The notes: generated by a model from the letters alone, not told the origin. Numbered from the stretch's first letter, positions 37,541-51,657 are shown. The stretch is DNA of 64,000 bases from Antennarius striatus (GCF_040054535.1 NC_090788.1:18393501-18457500); one strand, 5' to 3'. Made by a program: numbers and translations.

Positions 37541-40500
37541 TGTTTGGCTGAAAAGATAAGAGATTAGCATGAGTCAGATAATGATTCAGGATGTCAGGTG
37601 GCAAATGCCTCAAATCACGCGTTCTCTCCCTTGTTTCCTCTCGCTCTTTCACGTCCTTCTCCACTCCTCACTCTTGTCGCTGCCCCTTTTTTCCACTCAC
37701 TGTCTTCTCCCACCGCTCCCGCTCTCTTTTTTTTTTTTCTCCTCCCAATTTCAGCCTCATCTCTCACGTCTCCCTCACATAACACCCTGTTTCTCTTCGT
37801 CGATCCGCTGCAACTGTGGCAAACTTAATAAACCACCGGTTCACGGGGTGGGCGGGGAGAGGTTAACAGGGGGAGATAAAGAAGGTAAAGACAGATCAAG
37901 TGAAGAGGGGGAAGGTGTCGTGGGGGGGTGTTGCAGAGAAGAGCGATGTGCCAGATGTGGGGAGATAAGTGGGAAGCGTGTCAGATTGGGGTAGAAATTG
38001 AGCACGAATCTTGAGCGGTGTGTGTAGGGGGGGAAAAGTGACTACCTGCATCGTGTGTGTGATGGTGGGTAATTTAGAAAGAGTGGGACATAGGAATGTT
38101 CGGTGAGAGGCAGAGAGGGTTATAGAGAGCTGTGTAGAGGTGGATGGAGGCAGGGATAGAGAGATAGAAGGAGGGGTGGTGATCCTGGGGGCCTGATGAC
38201 TCATGGCTGTGCTGCGGTTTGTGCGTCACTGGTGCTGGCTGGAGGAGGAGATAGTGGAGAGGTCTACGCATTTAATTACAGCCTTCCAATTTAGACACAC
38301 TGTACATATACACAGCTACACACACACTCGCACAAAGTAATATCACAAATAATAGTCTTACAAGTACACTAATTTGTAATACACACACACACCCACACAC
38401 ACACACACCACACAGAACGCAGCGGTAGAGAAACCATGTGAGCACTCAATGATGTTTTCAGCGCACGCTCACAAGCAGAATGTAAAGGATTCTGCTTCGG
38501 GGGGTTTTTTTTTTCTATGATGCTTTTTTCTTTTTTTTCTTTTAATCACGTATTGAGCTAAAACAATTGGTCACGGGTGTGTCGAGCATCCACTTTCCCT
38601 GTGTGCACTCATCCCATCCCAGACGGAGCTTGAGGCACAAAACTTATCAATTCCACAAAAAAAAATTTTTTTTCCCAAAATACCAAATCTTACCCTTTGA
38701 GCAGCTGAACCACATGGTTTGTGACCGGAATATGAAATATAGACACCGACATACAGAGAGGACATGTAGGACTTGCTTTGATGACGCAGTAAAGCAAAGT
38801 CTTCTCTCAGGTAACAACACTGTTTTGATAGATTTCACCATACAACGCGCTCTGTGGGACTGACTCACCCTCCCGGCGAAAGGTCACCCTTGTAAGAACA
38901 GGATTTCTGCATCACCTGTCATGTCTTTTGTTCATCATTTATGGTTGCGTGTTTTTGAGAACATGCAAAGGCGTGCTATTTAATCTGAGGAATTTTCTGG
39001 CTGGAAAAAGGTGAAAAATCATCTCCATAATTTTACATCCACTCAATTAAATTTTTGTGTTTATGCTGCTTCTGAAGTTACTTCAGGCCATATTTAAAAA
39101 GCACCTGCACATTCTCAGCACCTGCTAGGAAAGAAAGAACACACACGGATATAAACAAGGGTAAGAAACTGAGTGTGAGCATCAAGAATACCAGCTGGGT
39201 GAGCCGGCTCTCAAAATATTTTGCTCCTTTAACGCAGAACCTGAACCTAAACAGAACCTAAATGGGTTACAGGACTTTATGTTTTGTTTTGTTTTTGTTT
39301 TGCCGGGTCCAGCTTCGACCCTGCAAATTTTCAGTTTTGGATTTACTGCAGTAGATTATAATGACTGCAATTTGCGTGTCATTGCTTGATTTTATTATAG
39401 GGCAATAGGGTAGGATGCAGTGCTTGGTCATTGTGTCAGCTGCAGCTACAGCCCCAGCGCCCCTGTGACCCAGTAAAGGAATAAACAATCCCAGATAATG
39501 GATGCATGGATGGACAAATTAATAAGAACGCTCAGTTTAATAATGTCAAATCAAAGAAAAACTTTATTTGAGGTAAGGCACCTGTTTTATTCCGTACTAA
39601 ATTGGATTTTCAAAGATTTTTAATATTTAAATTTGACTGTTCCAGTGCCTCCTTTAATGAGCGCTTTGGCCACCTATCTTTTAATTTATCTCTTTCTTTG
39701 ACTTCACTTTCCCGTCCAAACACATTACCCTCCTTGTGTGCCAATTATCCCTTAAGAGCCCGCAAGCCTCATTCTTAACGAATAGGAGCAATCAGTTGCC
39801 CTCTCCCCCTCTGTGTGCCCTGTTCACTCCACTCGTTTCCAGCAGAGAGTGCAAAGGGAGGATAATTTTTGCAAACTGTTGGAGGGAAAATGGCAGAATA
39901 AGGTGAAAGGAGAGGCAGACAGAAATAAATAAAAAGAGAAAGACTTTGATTGGCTGTGTGGCATTGCTTTAAAGAGCCTAGAGGCGCATCTGATAACAGT
40001 GCATGCAGATGTTTGTTGCCACCGGAAAAACGAACAGCTGCTCTATAACCTTTGACACAGACCCACTAAAGATGGAATACACAAAAACATAGTAATATAT
40101 CCTTTGATGTCTAATAAAATGATCAAGCAACAAAGAAGATGATGGAGATCACAGCTTTTTGATTTGGTGAAATTACATTTACATTTGCATATTAAAAAGA
40201 TTTCAGATATTCAGGTGTAGACAAAAGCCGAATCAAAGCCAGAAGTCGACTCCTCATCTGGAACAAAAAGAAAAGCCCATGTGCTCATAACTGTAGCTCA
40301 GATGAGAGATTCAGATTTATTTATCACAGCATGATTTCATCAATCTTCAAACTAAAGGAACTTATCTCTTGAATAAAAATGATAAAACAAGACTTTAATT
40401 CTTTTTGCAGATGCACGAAATGAAGAAGTGATCATTTGTAATACAGCGATGTCAAATTCTGGAACATATTTCTTTTCTTTCATAATCATTTTTCAATTTT

Positions 40501-40951
40501 TATTTTTTTCAATTTTCTCTCTATAAGCATGTTTTTTTCTGCATTTTTCCAGGTCTTTCAATTTAACGCCTATTTCCCCTTCCATTCATCCCTGCTGCTG
40601 GGGTCGTCAGGGCCTCTATCCTTGGGGAGGGAAACCCCAGCTGTCACTAAATAACTTTCGAGATCACACCAATAAAGCTAATGTCCACGGACACTAAAGG
40701 CCGTGGAGTTCATTTAACAGCTGCTTAGCGCATGAACACACAAGTGACACATGCACCCACGCAGACATGAATACCCAGACACACACAACACACACCCACA
40801 CACGCACACACACACACTGATTGTTGTGGATTAGTATAACCAGTCTAATGATCTCCTCAATGGGGCAACTGGGACTCTTCTGAGTTCGTCTTCAGCCTGA
40901 GGCCCCACAGGGACCTGAAGAGAGTCTCAGGGGTAATTACAATGTAAATAC

Positions 40952-41019
40952 TGTGTGTGTGCGTGTGTGCGTGTGTGTGTGTGTGTGTGTGTGCGTGTGT
41001 GTGTGTGCGTGTGTATGTG
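40952..41019. repeat. (GT)n microsatellite with GC variants
   Basis: GT run interrupted regularly by GCGT. A smaller CA-rich tract precedes it at about 40770-40817. Confidence 0.9.
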
Positions 41020-41596
41020 TTTGTGGACATGTGTGTGTCAAAGATTAGGTTAATCTGCAATCAAGTAAGCTTTGATTCTAATGATTTTTTTTTAAAAACG
41101 AATATCTTATAATTATCAGCCATTCATACAGAAGAATTGAAAATATACACAAATAGACAAATTCTTTCTGCATCTGTATTTATGTCATCAGTGTTTTATT
41201 TCCATAAAAGCTTCCTAAACATTTTACAAAGTGAAATATGGGAATTAATATATATGTTTATGTGGAATAACAATGCGATATACAGTATTTAACATAAAAA
41301 AAATCGAAGAAAGAACATTATTTATCAGATTCTAGGTTTTTGTTGGGCTGCTTTGTTAGAGAATACACAATGTGAGATGATATTAAACATTAAAAACACT
41401 GACTGTGATAAGGGGAGAGCCACAGAGAAAGAGAGACTAATTGAGAGGGAGAGAGGGACGGGCTGAACGGACACATGATTGATGTGAATTTGATGCCAGG
41501 AGAGAGAAATAAATGGAGAAGCCTAAAATGAGGTGGCAGACAAATTGATCCTCACCTTTTTTGTCTGTCATTTTGCTTTTGTTTTGGCTCATGGCC

Positions 41597-41629
<33 letters not shown>
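41597..41629. repeat. (ATC)n microsatellite
   Basis: Eleven ATC units. The Ser-rich frame over it (41533-41754) is an artefact. Confidence 0.9.
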
Positions 41630-42911
41630 TACCCCGCCTCCCTCGCTCTTTCTTTCTCACTCTGTCACAGCCGCCTCTCCCCACCCCTCGCGGTGATGCT
41701 GGCCATGACAGTCAGATCGTAACATGGCATTATAGCTCATTATACCTGGCCTGAATGAGTGATCTGCTGCTGGTGGCCAGCCTCCACAACATTTAACACA
41801 GGAAACAAGCAAAATGTGGATACATTTAAATATAAATGTATTCTATTTATTTGTTTATATATTTATTTCTGTGGTACCCAGACATAATTCAATGAGGCGT
41901 TACGCATTCTGGGGTTACAGGCTTATAATTTCTAAAAGACGCACTGATGGAACAAAGATAGATAGGAGATGGAAAGAAAAGCTGAAGCACAACAAAGGAG
42001 TCATAGCAGAGCAAAATATAGAAAGAGCTGTGAACGCACAAGCAGCAGAAAAAAACAGTGGTCATCTGCAGTGCGATGAGTCACCTGTCGGTAACACACA
42101 CATATAGGCGCACAAATCCAAAAGTGACAGGCTTTGTTATCACAGCCCACAGCTGTGCGGCTACATTGCCATACTGTCTCATAAGCTGCATTCACTAAAT
42201 GTGTTACATCTGAAATACAATCTTCCGCTGAAAACACTTGGTTAAATGTGTTGTGATCAGTATGACGAAATCATTAATCATTTTTACACATTGATGTATT
42301 CTATAGAGAATAATTAGGGGTGTAAAAGTTACGTTTTTTTGTTGATTAATCCACAAGTTTTGTTCTTTAACAATTGTTTGAGTTGCAAAAAAACAAGAAC
42401 AGTAAGCGGCAACTTCCCACATTTGAGAATCTAGTGGTCGTTTTACCATCGCCACTTCAATCCAGAGAAAAAGGAAATGGAAAAAAATCAAATGTTCCAT
42501 TTCACAGAGGAAGAGCATAATAAAAAGGTCAACATACAAAATACAATCCTATTCAGTTTATGTTATATTCGTGTCGTTGTACGGACAAAAATCAGTGATT
42601 AATGTGTAAAGCCACTATATCTTTCTATATATTCAGAAGTACAGAAATGGAAATGTATGCAATATTCCTGTGTCATTATTCTCTAAATTGCTTCACTAAT
42701 AATTGCTTGTTACCCTGAACACGGAACACGGAATAGATGTCAATTTGACACATAACTTCTTAGTCATGAGGGAAACGTGGAAACAACAAACTCCATTTGC
42801 ACTGCACGGCACGGACAAATCTTATCAAATCTTATCTTTACTTTTATTATTCTTTTTGGATTTAAAAATATAATGTGCGGACTTTTCAATAAAGAAATAA
42901 AATATAATACA

Positions 42912-42922
42912 GTATATATATA

Positions 42923-42968
<46 letters not shown>

Positions 42969-43000
42969 TATATAATACATACACACACACACACACACAC
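42912..43000. repeat. (TA)n then (CA)n microsatellite
   Basis: About 45 bp of pure AT flanked by ACTGTATATA and CAGTATATA arms, followed by (CA)12. The region can fold as a cruciform. Confidence 0.9.
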
Positions 43001-44304
43001 AAAGGACTAGCGATTCAGGCATGCTAAACTGTCTCATTATTCACCAGCTGTCAGATAGCACAAGGTTACTGTAAAACAAAAACAAAGCATTTGTTCTTAA
43101 CCTGACAGAAAAGCCAGGTGAGCTTTCAACAGGAACATTAGCTAGTGTCCAAACTGTCATCTGTCAGGTGGTAAAATAATGTTGTCCCTTCTCTGTAATA
43201 TGTGACGACTGATATGAGCAGCTCCGTGTAGTTGATGGTGGTGTGGGGCATGTTGGGGGAAATATCAGGCTTCTTGCTATCTACCTAAATCCCTCAGGGA
43301 GAATAAAATAGAAAAAATAAGGAGCCAATCTTATCATCATTCATTCTAATTCCTTCTGCGTTTAACTCACTCTATCCTTCCTCCTCCCCTAGCCATCTTC
43401 ATCTCTTTTCAAGCCTCATCACCAACACACTCATACCAGCACTCCCCCCCCCCCCCCAAGCTCCCCCAGCTTGTCTGCTTGTATTGCTAGCAGCTGATTG
43501 TGCTCCTCTAGGTTCCCTAACAGCAGCACAAACCCAAAATCTGTGTGTTGAGCTGCTCTTTGTCAGCTCCACACACCTTATGCCTTTGCTCTCCCTTGCT
43601 TGAAAATGTATGTGAAGTTATTCACCTTTGCTCATGTTTGCACAAAATATTCTAAGGGCCTCTCTGATTAATACCGGTGCAACTTTTGAAGCATTTCATC
43701 CTATCAACATTGTAGATAAGCGTTATACACAACTTTCCGGAGACTGGAAACGTTGATGTGTGAAAGACCAGAGGGCAGCTATCAGCTTTTTCACAGGATT
43801 GCCATGGCAACACTAGCAATGAGAAAAATATTGACGATTAATATTTCTTGACATCTTACCGAGTTGGGAACTGAAAAGAAATCAGACACAAGCAGAAATG
43901 GTTTCTGATCGGGTCTTGTGATTGTCAATATGTACCGGCTTTAATGTTTCCTCTATTCTGCAGTTGTGACCTTTAACTGTAGCGTCTGACCACATATTTG
44001 GCTAAACTCTGTTCAAACACAATGTGTAACACACGGACAAACATCCGCACTGGAACAAGTCCAGCTCTTGCCCAGGCAGGATTTTATAAACGCTAAACAT
44101 TCATCGCTCTCACATTTGTTGAAAAAACAAAACCAGTAAAACATCCGTCTGTTGTTTGTGATTGCAAGGGAACAAAATGAGCTATACAAGTTATTTGATT
44201 ATTAAATAATAGATTTGGTGATTTCTTGTTACAGAAATGTGAGAATCCACGTATTCTGCACAAATAATGAAATGGTGAAAGTGTGTCTACGACTCTAAAA
44301 CATG

Positions 44305-44513
44305 CAGAGTATTTTCTGCACTATAAGGCGCACCTTAAAGCCTTTAATTTTCCCCAAAAACCAACAGTGCGCCTTATAATCCAGTGAGCCTCATTTGTGA
44401 AAAAAGTTTTGAAATAGGTTATTCATTTCATATCTAATCCAGTGCGCCTTATATATGAAAAAAGTTTAAAATATGCCATTCATTGAAGATGCCTTATAGT
44501 GCAGAAAATACTG
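44305..44513. mobile_element. Inverted-repeat element, twin copy 1
   Basis: Ends CAGAGTATTTTCTGCACTAT and reverse complement of right end CAGTATTTTCTGCACTATAA are inverted repeats; internal GGCGCACC / GCGCCTTAT motifs repeat. Matches the widespread vertebrate CAGTATTTTC..CACTATAAGGCG element. TA follows the right end. Non-coding. Confidence 0.8.
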
Positions 44514-44670
44514 TACCTCAAAAAGCAAAGTGGAATAAGATCTGAGCTTTATAAATGGTAGATTTCTTATAACCATTAGATGTGAACGCCCCAGTAAGTG
44601 ACTTTTTTGGGATACACAGAAATACAAACCACCAGAATGGAGGTTATCATTGATGTAAATCAATGATTTA

Positions 44671-44838
44671 CAGTATTTTCCACACTATAAGGCGCACCTA
44701 AAAGTCTATAATTTTCTCCTAAAACCTACAGTGTGCCTTATAATCCAGTGCACCTTATATATGACATAAATATAAAATAAACAATTTGTTAAAGGTGCGC
44801 CTTATAATCCAGTGCGCCTTATAGTGCAGAAAATACTG
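44671..44838. mobile_element. Inverted-repeat element, twin copy 2
   Basis: CAGTATTTTCCACACTATAA at the left; right end reverse complement CAGTATTTTCTGCACTATAA. TA on both outer sides. Same family as 44305-44513, 157 bp away. A perfect 14-bp inverted repeat, ATCAATGATTTACA / TGTAAATCATTGAT, brackets it (44659-44672 and 44850-44863). Confidence 0.85.
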
Positions 44839-46309
44839 TATATCAAAGATGTAAATCATTGATCATCTCCAAAAAGTTTTGATGGTGTTGATGCAAACGG
44901 ACATTTCAACAGGTTTACCGTCTCGTTATTTAAGGCCACGTGTCATTTCATGTAAGGCTCCATCTGAAGTGCCGTGTCGAAGCTGCTGGAACATTCATGC
45001 TAGAGGTGAGAACCAGGTGCCACACTCCCTGTGTGACTCTCACGTCAGATCAAACATCTCCCGCTTCACCTCTTTGGTTAACATGGTGATGGTGGTGGTG
45101 GCGGGGGCGGGGGGCGGGGATCCGGTTGCCTTCTCCTCAAGGTCAACCACTGCCACAACCAATGATGCTTTTTAGTGGACGTGTCAGCAAAGCACAGGAT
45201 GACTTCCTGTGAATGAATTTGTCATGTTTGACGCAACTTGCTGACCGATCCCACGGCCAGAACGAACACAGTCATACGCGGTAAGTCATACGTGATGTGC
45301 TCAGAAACCTGTTTGTAAGATGTTGTCTTCTCTCTCTGCTGCTGCTTGTGTTTGCGTGTCGACAAAAACCCTCAGCCTCATGGAGGGGGCGATTCGTAAA
45401 GGACAGTCTCTCGTGAGGGTCCGAGCCGCATGGTGCCGCATTGTTTTAGAGGCTGGATGAGTCATGAAGATGAATCAGGGTTGGTGGCATTTGAGAAGGC
45501 CCGCCCATTGCATTAGGATAGCAGTGCTAGATTCACACAGGAATTATAATGTGTTCCCATGATGTCTGTTTTAGCAGTTCAGACAAAGAATTCATTAAGG
45601 CATACTTTAACCTAATTGCCCGTGAGACTCACCAGTTTTGACATGTTGCGATTGTAATTTGTTTCTGAAGAAGAAGAAGAAGAATGGCTGTGAATCCCTC
45701 TTAAACAACTAATCATGGTAAAAAAAAAAAAAATTTCAAAACATGAAACCATATTTATAGCACCGGATGCTTGATTCGAGTGCAGCATATTTAAGACTAT
45801 TTTAAGTCATTTCTATATGACTCACCAAAGCAATTCAAAAGAGCAAACGGCACATTTTCAGTTTGCTTTACAAACAGCTGAATCCCTTTTTTGGTCTATA
45901 TTGACATTTTCTGGTCCATATTGCCATCATTTTGGGGTTTTTTTCACAGTCTTAACTTCAAATGAAGGGTATGAAGTGTAGGATTGCTGGAAATGTGGTC
46001 CAAAAATGTGTGTGTGGGGGAAAAATATACCCACCCCCACATACACACACACCATTCCCACCATCTCACTTAGATTTTCCTCTTTTTAAAATATTTCTCC
46101 TTGATTAGGATTCAGCTTCCTCTGAGTGGCTGCCTTTAGTTTTTATTCTCACACTGATAAAAAAAAAAAATCAAAATTACACAAGAGTGTCCCCATGAAA
46201 AGAAGGGGAGCTCCAAATGAGTTCATTTTGTTTGTGACTTTCAGCACACATCTCTTATTTTTGACCTGCATGCGAATGTCAAGTGTATGCAGGTGACGAC
46301 AAGCATAAT

Positions 46310-47345
46310 CCACCCCCCCCCCCACCCCACCCCCCTTTCCACTCTCCCCTTTTTTCTCTATTTCCACCTCTGTCTCTCTTTGTGTCTCGCTCGCTCCCAG
46401 ACCACCATCACACACACTCACACACACACACACACACACACACTGCCATCCTGAGATAGCCACGTCTGTGTGTCCTGCGCAGTGTGTCCATGTGCGATAA
46501 TGTGGAAACGTATGCGTGCACGTGCCGGCGGTTTTTTAGGGGGTTCGTTCAGAAGATACTTATTATGGTTATCATCTTCAGGCATCATCATTATCAGCTG
46601 GAGCAGACACGATGGGCCTATGCGTCATTGCCCCCCCCCCCCCACCCCTGAAACCCCCTAAAGCTCTCGCCGCCACAGCTACCCACAATGTAACCAACAA
46701 AGGAGGGAAGAGAACACGTCGAAAATCACTCTGGCACTCTTTCAACATCCCTCCCCTCTTAGTCCATCCTTTCATCCATGGCCTGCATAACCAACCCCCC
46801 CCCCCCCCCCGATATATATCCTCTACTCTCTCCCTTTTTTTTTTTTTGCCTCTTTATCAAATGTTCACTTCTTTTGTCTCGTCCCCTCATTCTTGTTCCA
46901 TCACACTCTATCTTTCCACATGACACGCTCGTGCCCCCGTCTGGTCTCTCTCCGACTGCCGGTTATCAAAACTACCCATCATCTCATCGTTTTCTCAACC
47001 CCCCCACCCCCCGCTCATAGACAGAACATTTTTGATAAACGACACACTCTCAGTCAAATGCAAACACAGACTTACTCTGTCAACCCTCCCAAAAAAAAAC
47101 CTCCCATGCTCCCCCCCCCCCTCTCACAAACACACACTCTCTCTACAAACCCCTACTCACCCCCCCCACCCTAATCCTAATCACACCACCACCGTCATCA
47201 GCCCTTATCTCACTCCACCAAATCTGCTGTGACTCAAAACAATTTCCTCTCATTTGCGATTCCACCCCCACCCCCACCCACCCCCTACCACCTCCTACCT
47301 CCATCAACCCACCTACCTCCTTCCATAAAAAAAACCTCTTCACCT
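46310..47345 (+). repeat. C-rich, G-poor tract of about 1 kb
   Basis: At least seven runs of eight or more C (near 46312, 46629, 46795, 47108, 47158 and others, some broken by a single A) within T/A/C DNA almost free of G for long stretches. The minus strand therefore holds many G-runs able to form G-quadruplexes. Open frames here are compositional artefacts. Confidence 0.75.
46409..46443. repeat. (CA)n microsatellite
   Basis: Near-pure CA, about 35 bp. Confidence 0.9.
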
Positions 47346-48897
47346 CCATAATGCCCCATCACTACCCATCAAGGCGCATACCCCACCCAAAAACGCGCCA
47401 AACACGCATATACAAATACACTCACGTACACACACACACACACACTCTGACCGGTCGCCATTAAAGAATGACGGCTCATCGTGTGTGTGTGTAAGCGTTG
47501 ACTTGCCACTGTCATCCAGTGGAGCACCAGAAGAACTGCAGTGTGACGTCACGGCGTACGCCGACCTCGCTGGTTGGTGGAACCCTTTTTTACGTGTGTG
47601 TGATCCTGTGCATGTGGTTTGAGGATGGAGGAGCCAGTGGAATACAATTTGGTGGGTGGAACCCGGTGGGCCTTGCTGCATCACTGAACCAGGAAAATGA
47701 ATGAGAGCTTACACTAGATGTCACCCCCCCTTCCTCTGCTGATGTCCTCCGCTAATTTCCCCTTTCTTTTTCCTCTTCTTGTCATCTGCCGTCGGCCCCC
47801 CGGGGGCAAAGAAAACAGTTGAAATTGCGCCTATGACAGCGTGTTCGACGGAGTTTCTCGACTGTGTTTAACGACTTGAATCAAGTGAAGGAGTAACAAA
47901 CGTTCGTAACAATTGATTAGATCATTAAAAATGCATCCAAAGTTTTAGTGAAGCAGCCTGATTTGCCAGAAATTATGTTCGTTTTTTTTTGTTTTTTTTT
48001 TGGATTGCAGCGAGAGGAAAACAGCACCACCAAATGGTTCCCATGGTCACAGCCAGAGAGTAGCACCTCATAGAGAGGTGTTACTATGGGAGGAAGAACA
48101 TGACACACCGCATGATGAGGTGGCAGCGTACAAGTATGAGTGTTGTTTTACAGCGACAGACTCTATGATGTACCTCTATGAAGCGAAAACGAGTGACACA
48201 TACATAAAGCTGTATGTTTCTGTGTTGCTGCAGTTGTAAAATTGCATAAAGCCAAATAGTATATTAGATTTTACCTGCACTTTACCTGTTTGTATCGGAT
48301 TTCAAATCTCACTAGCAATTCAATCTGAATGATCGTACTGGAACAGCTGGTTCCGAGGCTGACTATGATGTTAGGATTACACCCGCAAAGAAATTCATTC
48401 ATTCATTCGTTCATTCATTCATTTTCAGTACCGCTTCCCAGGCTTTTGGTGATAGAGAATAATTCATTGTTGATGGTCATTCTTTCTGTGTCAGAATACA
48501 GTGGTGACAGTCATTCGGTCCCAGTCTGAACATTAGCCGCTGATTCATAACCGTTCAGACCGTGTCTGTTATCCATGTACAATGTTCACAAAATGTGTTT
48601 TTAACCCCTCAAAACTAGAAGAGGATATGGAAATGGGTTCCCGTTGGTACTGTCATTTCTGTCTATCCAACACATTAAGTGTCTGGAGAATATAACTCAA
48701 AGACCATTTCATATTTTTTCACAAAACGTACACACATCAGTCCTAATCCAATGCTGTTATTAATTCTATATAATATTTCTCATTTAATTTATTTTTTTTA
48801 TTTGTTCCGTGCTTAAAATTCTTAGAATCTTTCTGGGGATTGGGTTTTTTTTCCCCAATAGCAGATCTCATGTTCTATTTTATCAACCAATGATAAT

Positions 48898-48928
48898 AAC
48901 ATAATAATAATAATAATAATAATAATAA
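48898..48928. repeat. (AAT)n microsatellite
   Basis: About ten AAT units. A shorter one lies near 49350-49368. Confidence 0.9.
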
Positions 48929-50556
48929 ACAATATTGATTTATGCAAAATAAGCTGGCAGTAAACTAAAAAAACTAATGAAACCAAACTAAAAATTAAAA
49001 ATTTGAAATAACTCTGTTTACAGACTGAGATGGTTTGTTTGAGGCGGGGTTGAAAAAGGGTGATTCAAGGCAGCATTGAAATGGTGACGTCTGTAGTTTT
49101 AAAATAATGCGCAGTGACACAATTCTCCTGATAGTCACACGTTTGTTCCCACCATCTTCTTCCCACCATCCTCTATGACAGTATGTCATTTGTATTCTTT
49201 TCTTGCATGAATTACGAGATAAATGACACGCAAACGCTCAATGCAAACATCTTTGGTTGATGAAAAAATGAACCAAGCAAATTTAAGAACATGCTAATTT
49301 ATTTCCTTTGTTATTTTTCATTCGTCATTTGGTCTCATTACTCATACAGTGTTAATAATAATAATAATAATCAGACAAATTCATATGATGACCAAAAACA
49401 TTTCACTCCTTTGAACTGGAATGAATCTATGAAGATTTCTGACACTTCGGAGCCGCTAGAAGAAAAACAATCACCTCCACAATGGTTTAGTGTTTAGTTT
49501 GAGGGCACGGAGAGATCTGACTCATAGCAATGCTACAGCAAAAATTTATATGCTCACTCTCACAGAGGGAGAGCTCAGTGGGAAGACACTGCCTCGGTTA
49601 TTGATTATTGCACAGATACAGTAATGGGTTATCGATTACACCCAGCTTTCTTGCCTATGTCTGAAGGTAAATTGTATTCTAGAAACATTCAGTTTGCGAT
49701 TGAGTTCTGTTTTCTAACAAATCTCATTCTAGCATTGGAGATTTAACCACAGAAAGTGCTTGTAGGGGAGAAAATGGACGGACGGAATCAGAGGAATCAC
49801 CTCCTGCTGCTCACAATGTTGACTCATGTTGCAGATCCCGGCTGGAAAGCATTGAGCTCTGGGTGCCTGTGGACTCAGTGAATAGAATTGCTCAGTCTTT
49901 AGAACTGATTGGCCCTTTGGTAATATTCTTAGATGTGACACTTTGTAAAAGTCTAACAGTACCATCATAAAGGTAGTAAGTCCGCAGTAGCACTCAGAAT
50001 GAATTGTGGATCATACAAAAAGATCTAAAAGAAGATTTCTTTTGAAATTCGATTTTCAATTTTAGGTCATTTTTTTACAATGACAAATAGAAAACCGCTG
50101 TGTTTCTTTTGTATTTCCTTTCTCATTTACTTGGAATATCTAATTCCAAGTACAGTAATTTGCGACCAAAATGGAGAGTTATCAATAGTTTAGGTATTGG
50201 ACATCCACCATCAGACACATTTTTTTTCTTCAACAGGAAATAACCAGATATTTCTTAGAGATGAAAATAGTGAAGACATTAAAAAAAATACATTGTGTTA
50301 GCAATGGCAAATATGTCATTTGAAAACAGGTAATAATTGTCACCAGTATTTCCAGCGGCAACAACATGTTAGTCTGTCACTTCTCTGGTTTTCAATTAAT
50401 ATTACTTTTACGTTTATGTAATATATTTGTGTAACCGGTGTCTGCACAGTAAGCTCTCAATTTGGATGATTTGTTCTCCTCTGTCAGCGAAGCCATTTTT
50501 ACTTGCACACAAACAAGGAGTATTTATTTGCCTGTTTTCTGACTCGTTTATGGCAG

Positions 50557-50711
50557 ACTTGCAGGAGTGGCAGCCGAAAGTGTGGAGGAGCGTAGGAGTG
50601 ATACTCCAAAGAGGAGTTTTGATTCTGCTCTCATCCTGTTTCCCCGCTGAGCAATCCTGATTAACACTCAGCTCATTCTGCTGGCTGTCAGGCAGAGCCC
50701 AGAGGTTGCGG
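50557..50711 (+). pseudogene. Decayed copy of slc47a exon 4
   Basis: After an acceptor-like ATGGCAG, the + strand encodes SVGVILQRGVLILLSSCFP and then, one frame over, AILINTQLILLAVRQSPEVA. These match the MATE transporter block covered by exon 4 of the slc47a gene here (61017-61165: VGVILQRSSLILLLFCIP ... LLINSYHLLRLLQQEDEVA). Lesions: a 1-nt deletion at the CCC-GCTGA junction, the Trp codon turned into TGA, indels near the 5' end and no donor at the 3' end. Length (155 nt) is close to the live exon's 149. It lies on the opposite strand, about 5 kb beyond the 3' end of that gene. I infer a dead paralogue or duplicated fragment. Confidence 0.8.
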
Positions 50712-51657
50712 ACTAAATAATTTTTCGCTTCAAATGTGCCATTTTATGGCATCAAATGCTACATATACGCTTACTGCTCATGAATAAACCTCTTCAGTGA
50801 GATTTACAAGTTTCCCATTTCTCTGCCTGACAGTAAGGCTCTCCCACTTTTGTGTGAAGCTTTTTATGTCAGCTCTACCAATGGGTTCAATTTCCTCCAC
50901 AGTTTCACTAATGTTATTTGTGTCACCATCTATATAAACTGTTTTGAATGGTTGTATTCTTGACGTAATTAACCCCATTCATCGACTCCTGTTGGATTCT
51001 TCAGGCTGCCTTTATGTACCAGCTGCAGGGGAGGAATTTCAGGTGCGATGAGTGTAAAGATATAAGTGTCATCCCTCCATCAGTGAATCTTAATTCTCAC
51101 TGAAGTTTCAAAATTCTAAAAGTCCTTTTCAGGACAGCCCTAAAATTTATGTGGCTCTTTCAAGTTCAAGTCTTCCCAGACAGTTATTAAGAATAACAGG
51201 CCTATAAATGAAGAGTTAAGATATTTATAGAAGTGTTTGCTTCTAGGTCTTCCTCTTAATGTTGTAACTGAAACTTGAACAATCACAACAGTTTCCAGGA
51301 TGTTTCACAGCAAAATCTCTTAAGGTTATAACCAGGTGATCTAGAAAAAGATTTTGTAAGACTTTAGGACTTTAACTACTCACGTCCCCAGTGACATTTT
51401 CATTTCAGTTCCTGTTGTGATTTTTTTCAGTGTGTGTATCATGGCTGGCTAACCTTCCCTCTCTCTTCACAGCCCCATCAGGGCCCTCAAAGTCATCCAG
51501 CAACATCCACCCTGTAGCTCCTTCACACCGAGTAAGACCGGGACAAACACACACTTTAAAGGTGTTCACTCTCATCTATAAGACTCTCTCTGACTCTCAT
51601 AGCTGGACTCACTGCAGCGGGTCTGATTGTCTGTTCTGTGAGTGTTTGTGTCTCCAG

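Larger units (their letters stand above)
34930..44304. other. Long intergenic stretch
   Basis: Holds microsatellites listed separately, a pyrimidine-rich tract at about 37620-37800, an A-rich fragment at 36110-36200 that may be a degraded Tigger-like element, and a short degenerate fish-repeat fragment at about 39400-39510. No supported exon on either strand. Confidence 0.5.
44839..50556. other. Intergenic, with C-rich tract
   Basis: 46310-47345 is strongly C-rich on the + strand (see next entry). Elsewhere unique AT-rich DNA, with a (TTCA)n fragment at about 48398-48424 and (AAT)n at 48898-48928. No gene supported. Confidence 0.5.

Noticed and set aside
41533..41754. Signal-peptide-like frame with poly-Ser
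   Set aside because: Poly-Ser is the (ATC)n repeat; no splice sites or stop context support a gene.
46470..47232. Several Pro-rich open frames
   Set aside because: All are products of the C-rich tract and shift frame with each poly-C run.
50427..50660. 77-codon frame as a new small gene
   Set aside because: Its C-terminal half is the frameshifted slc47a exon 4 remnant; the rest has no gene features.
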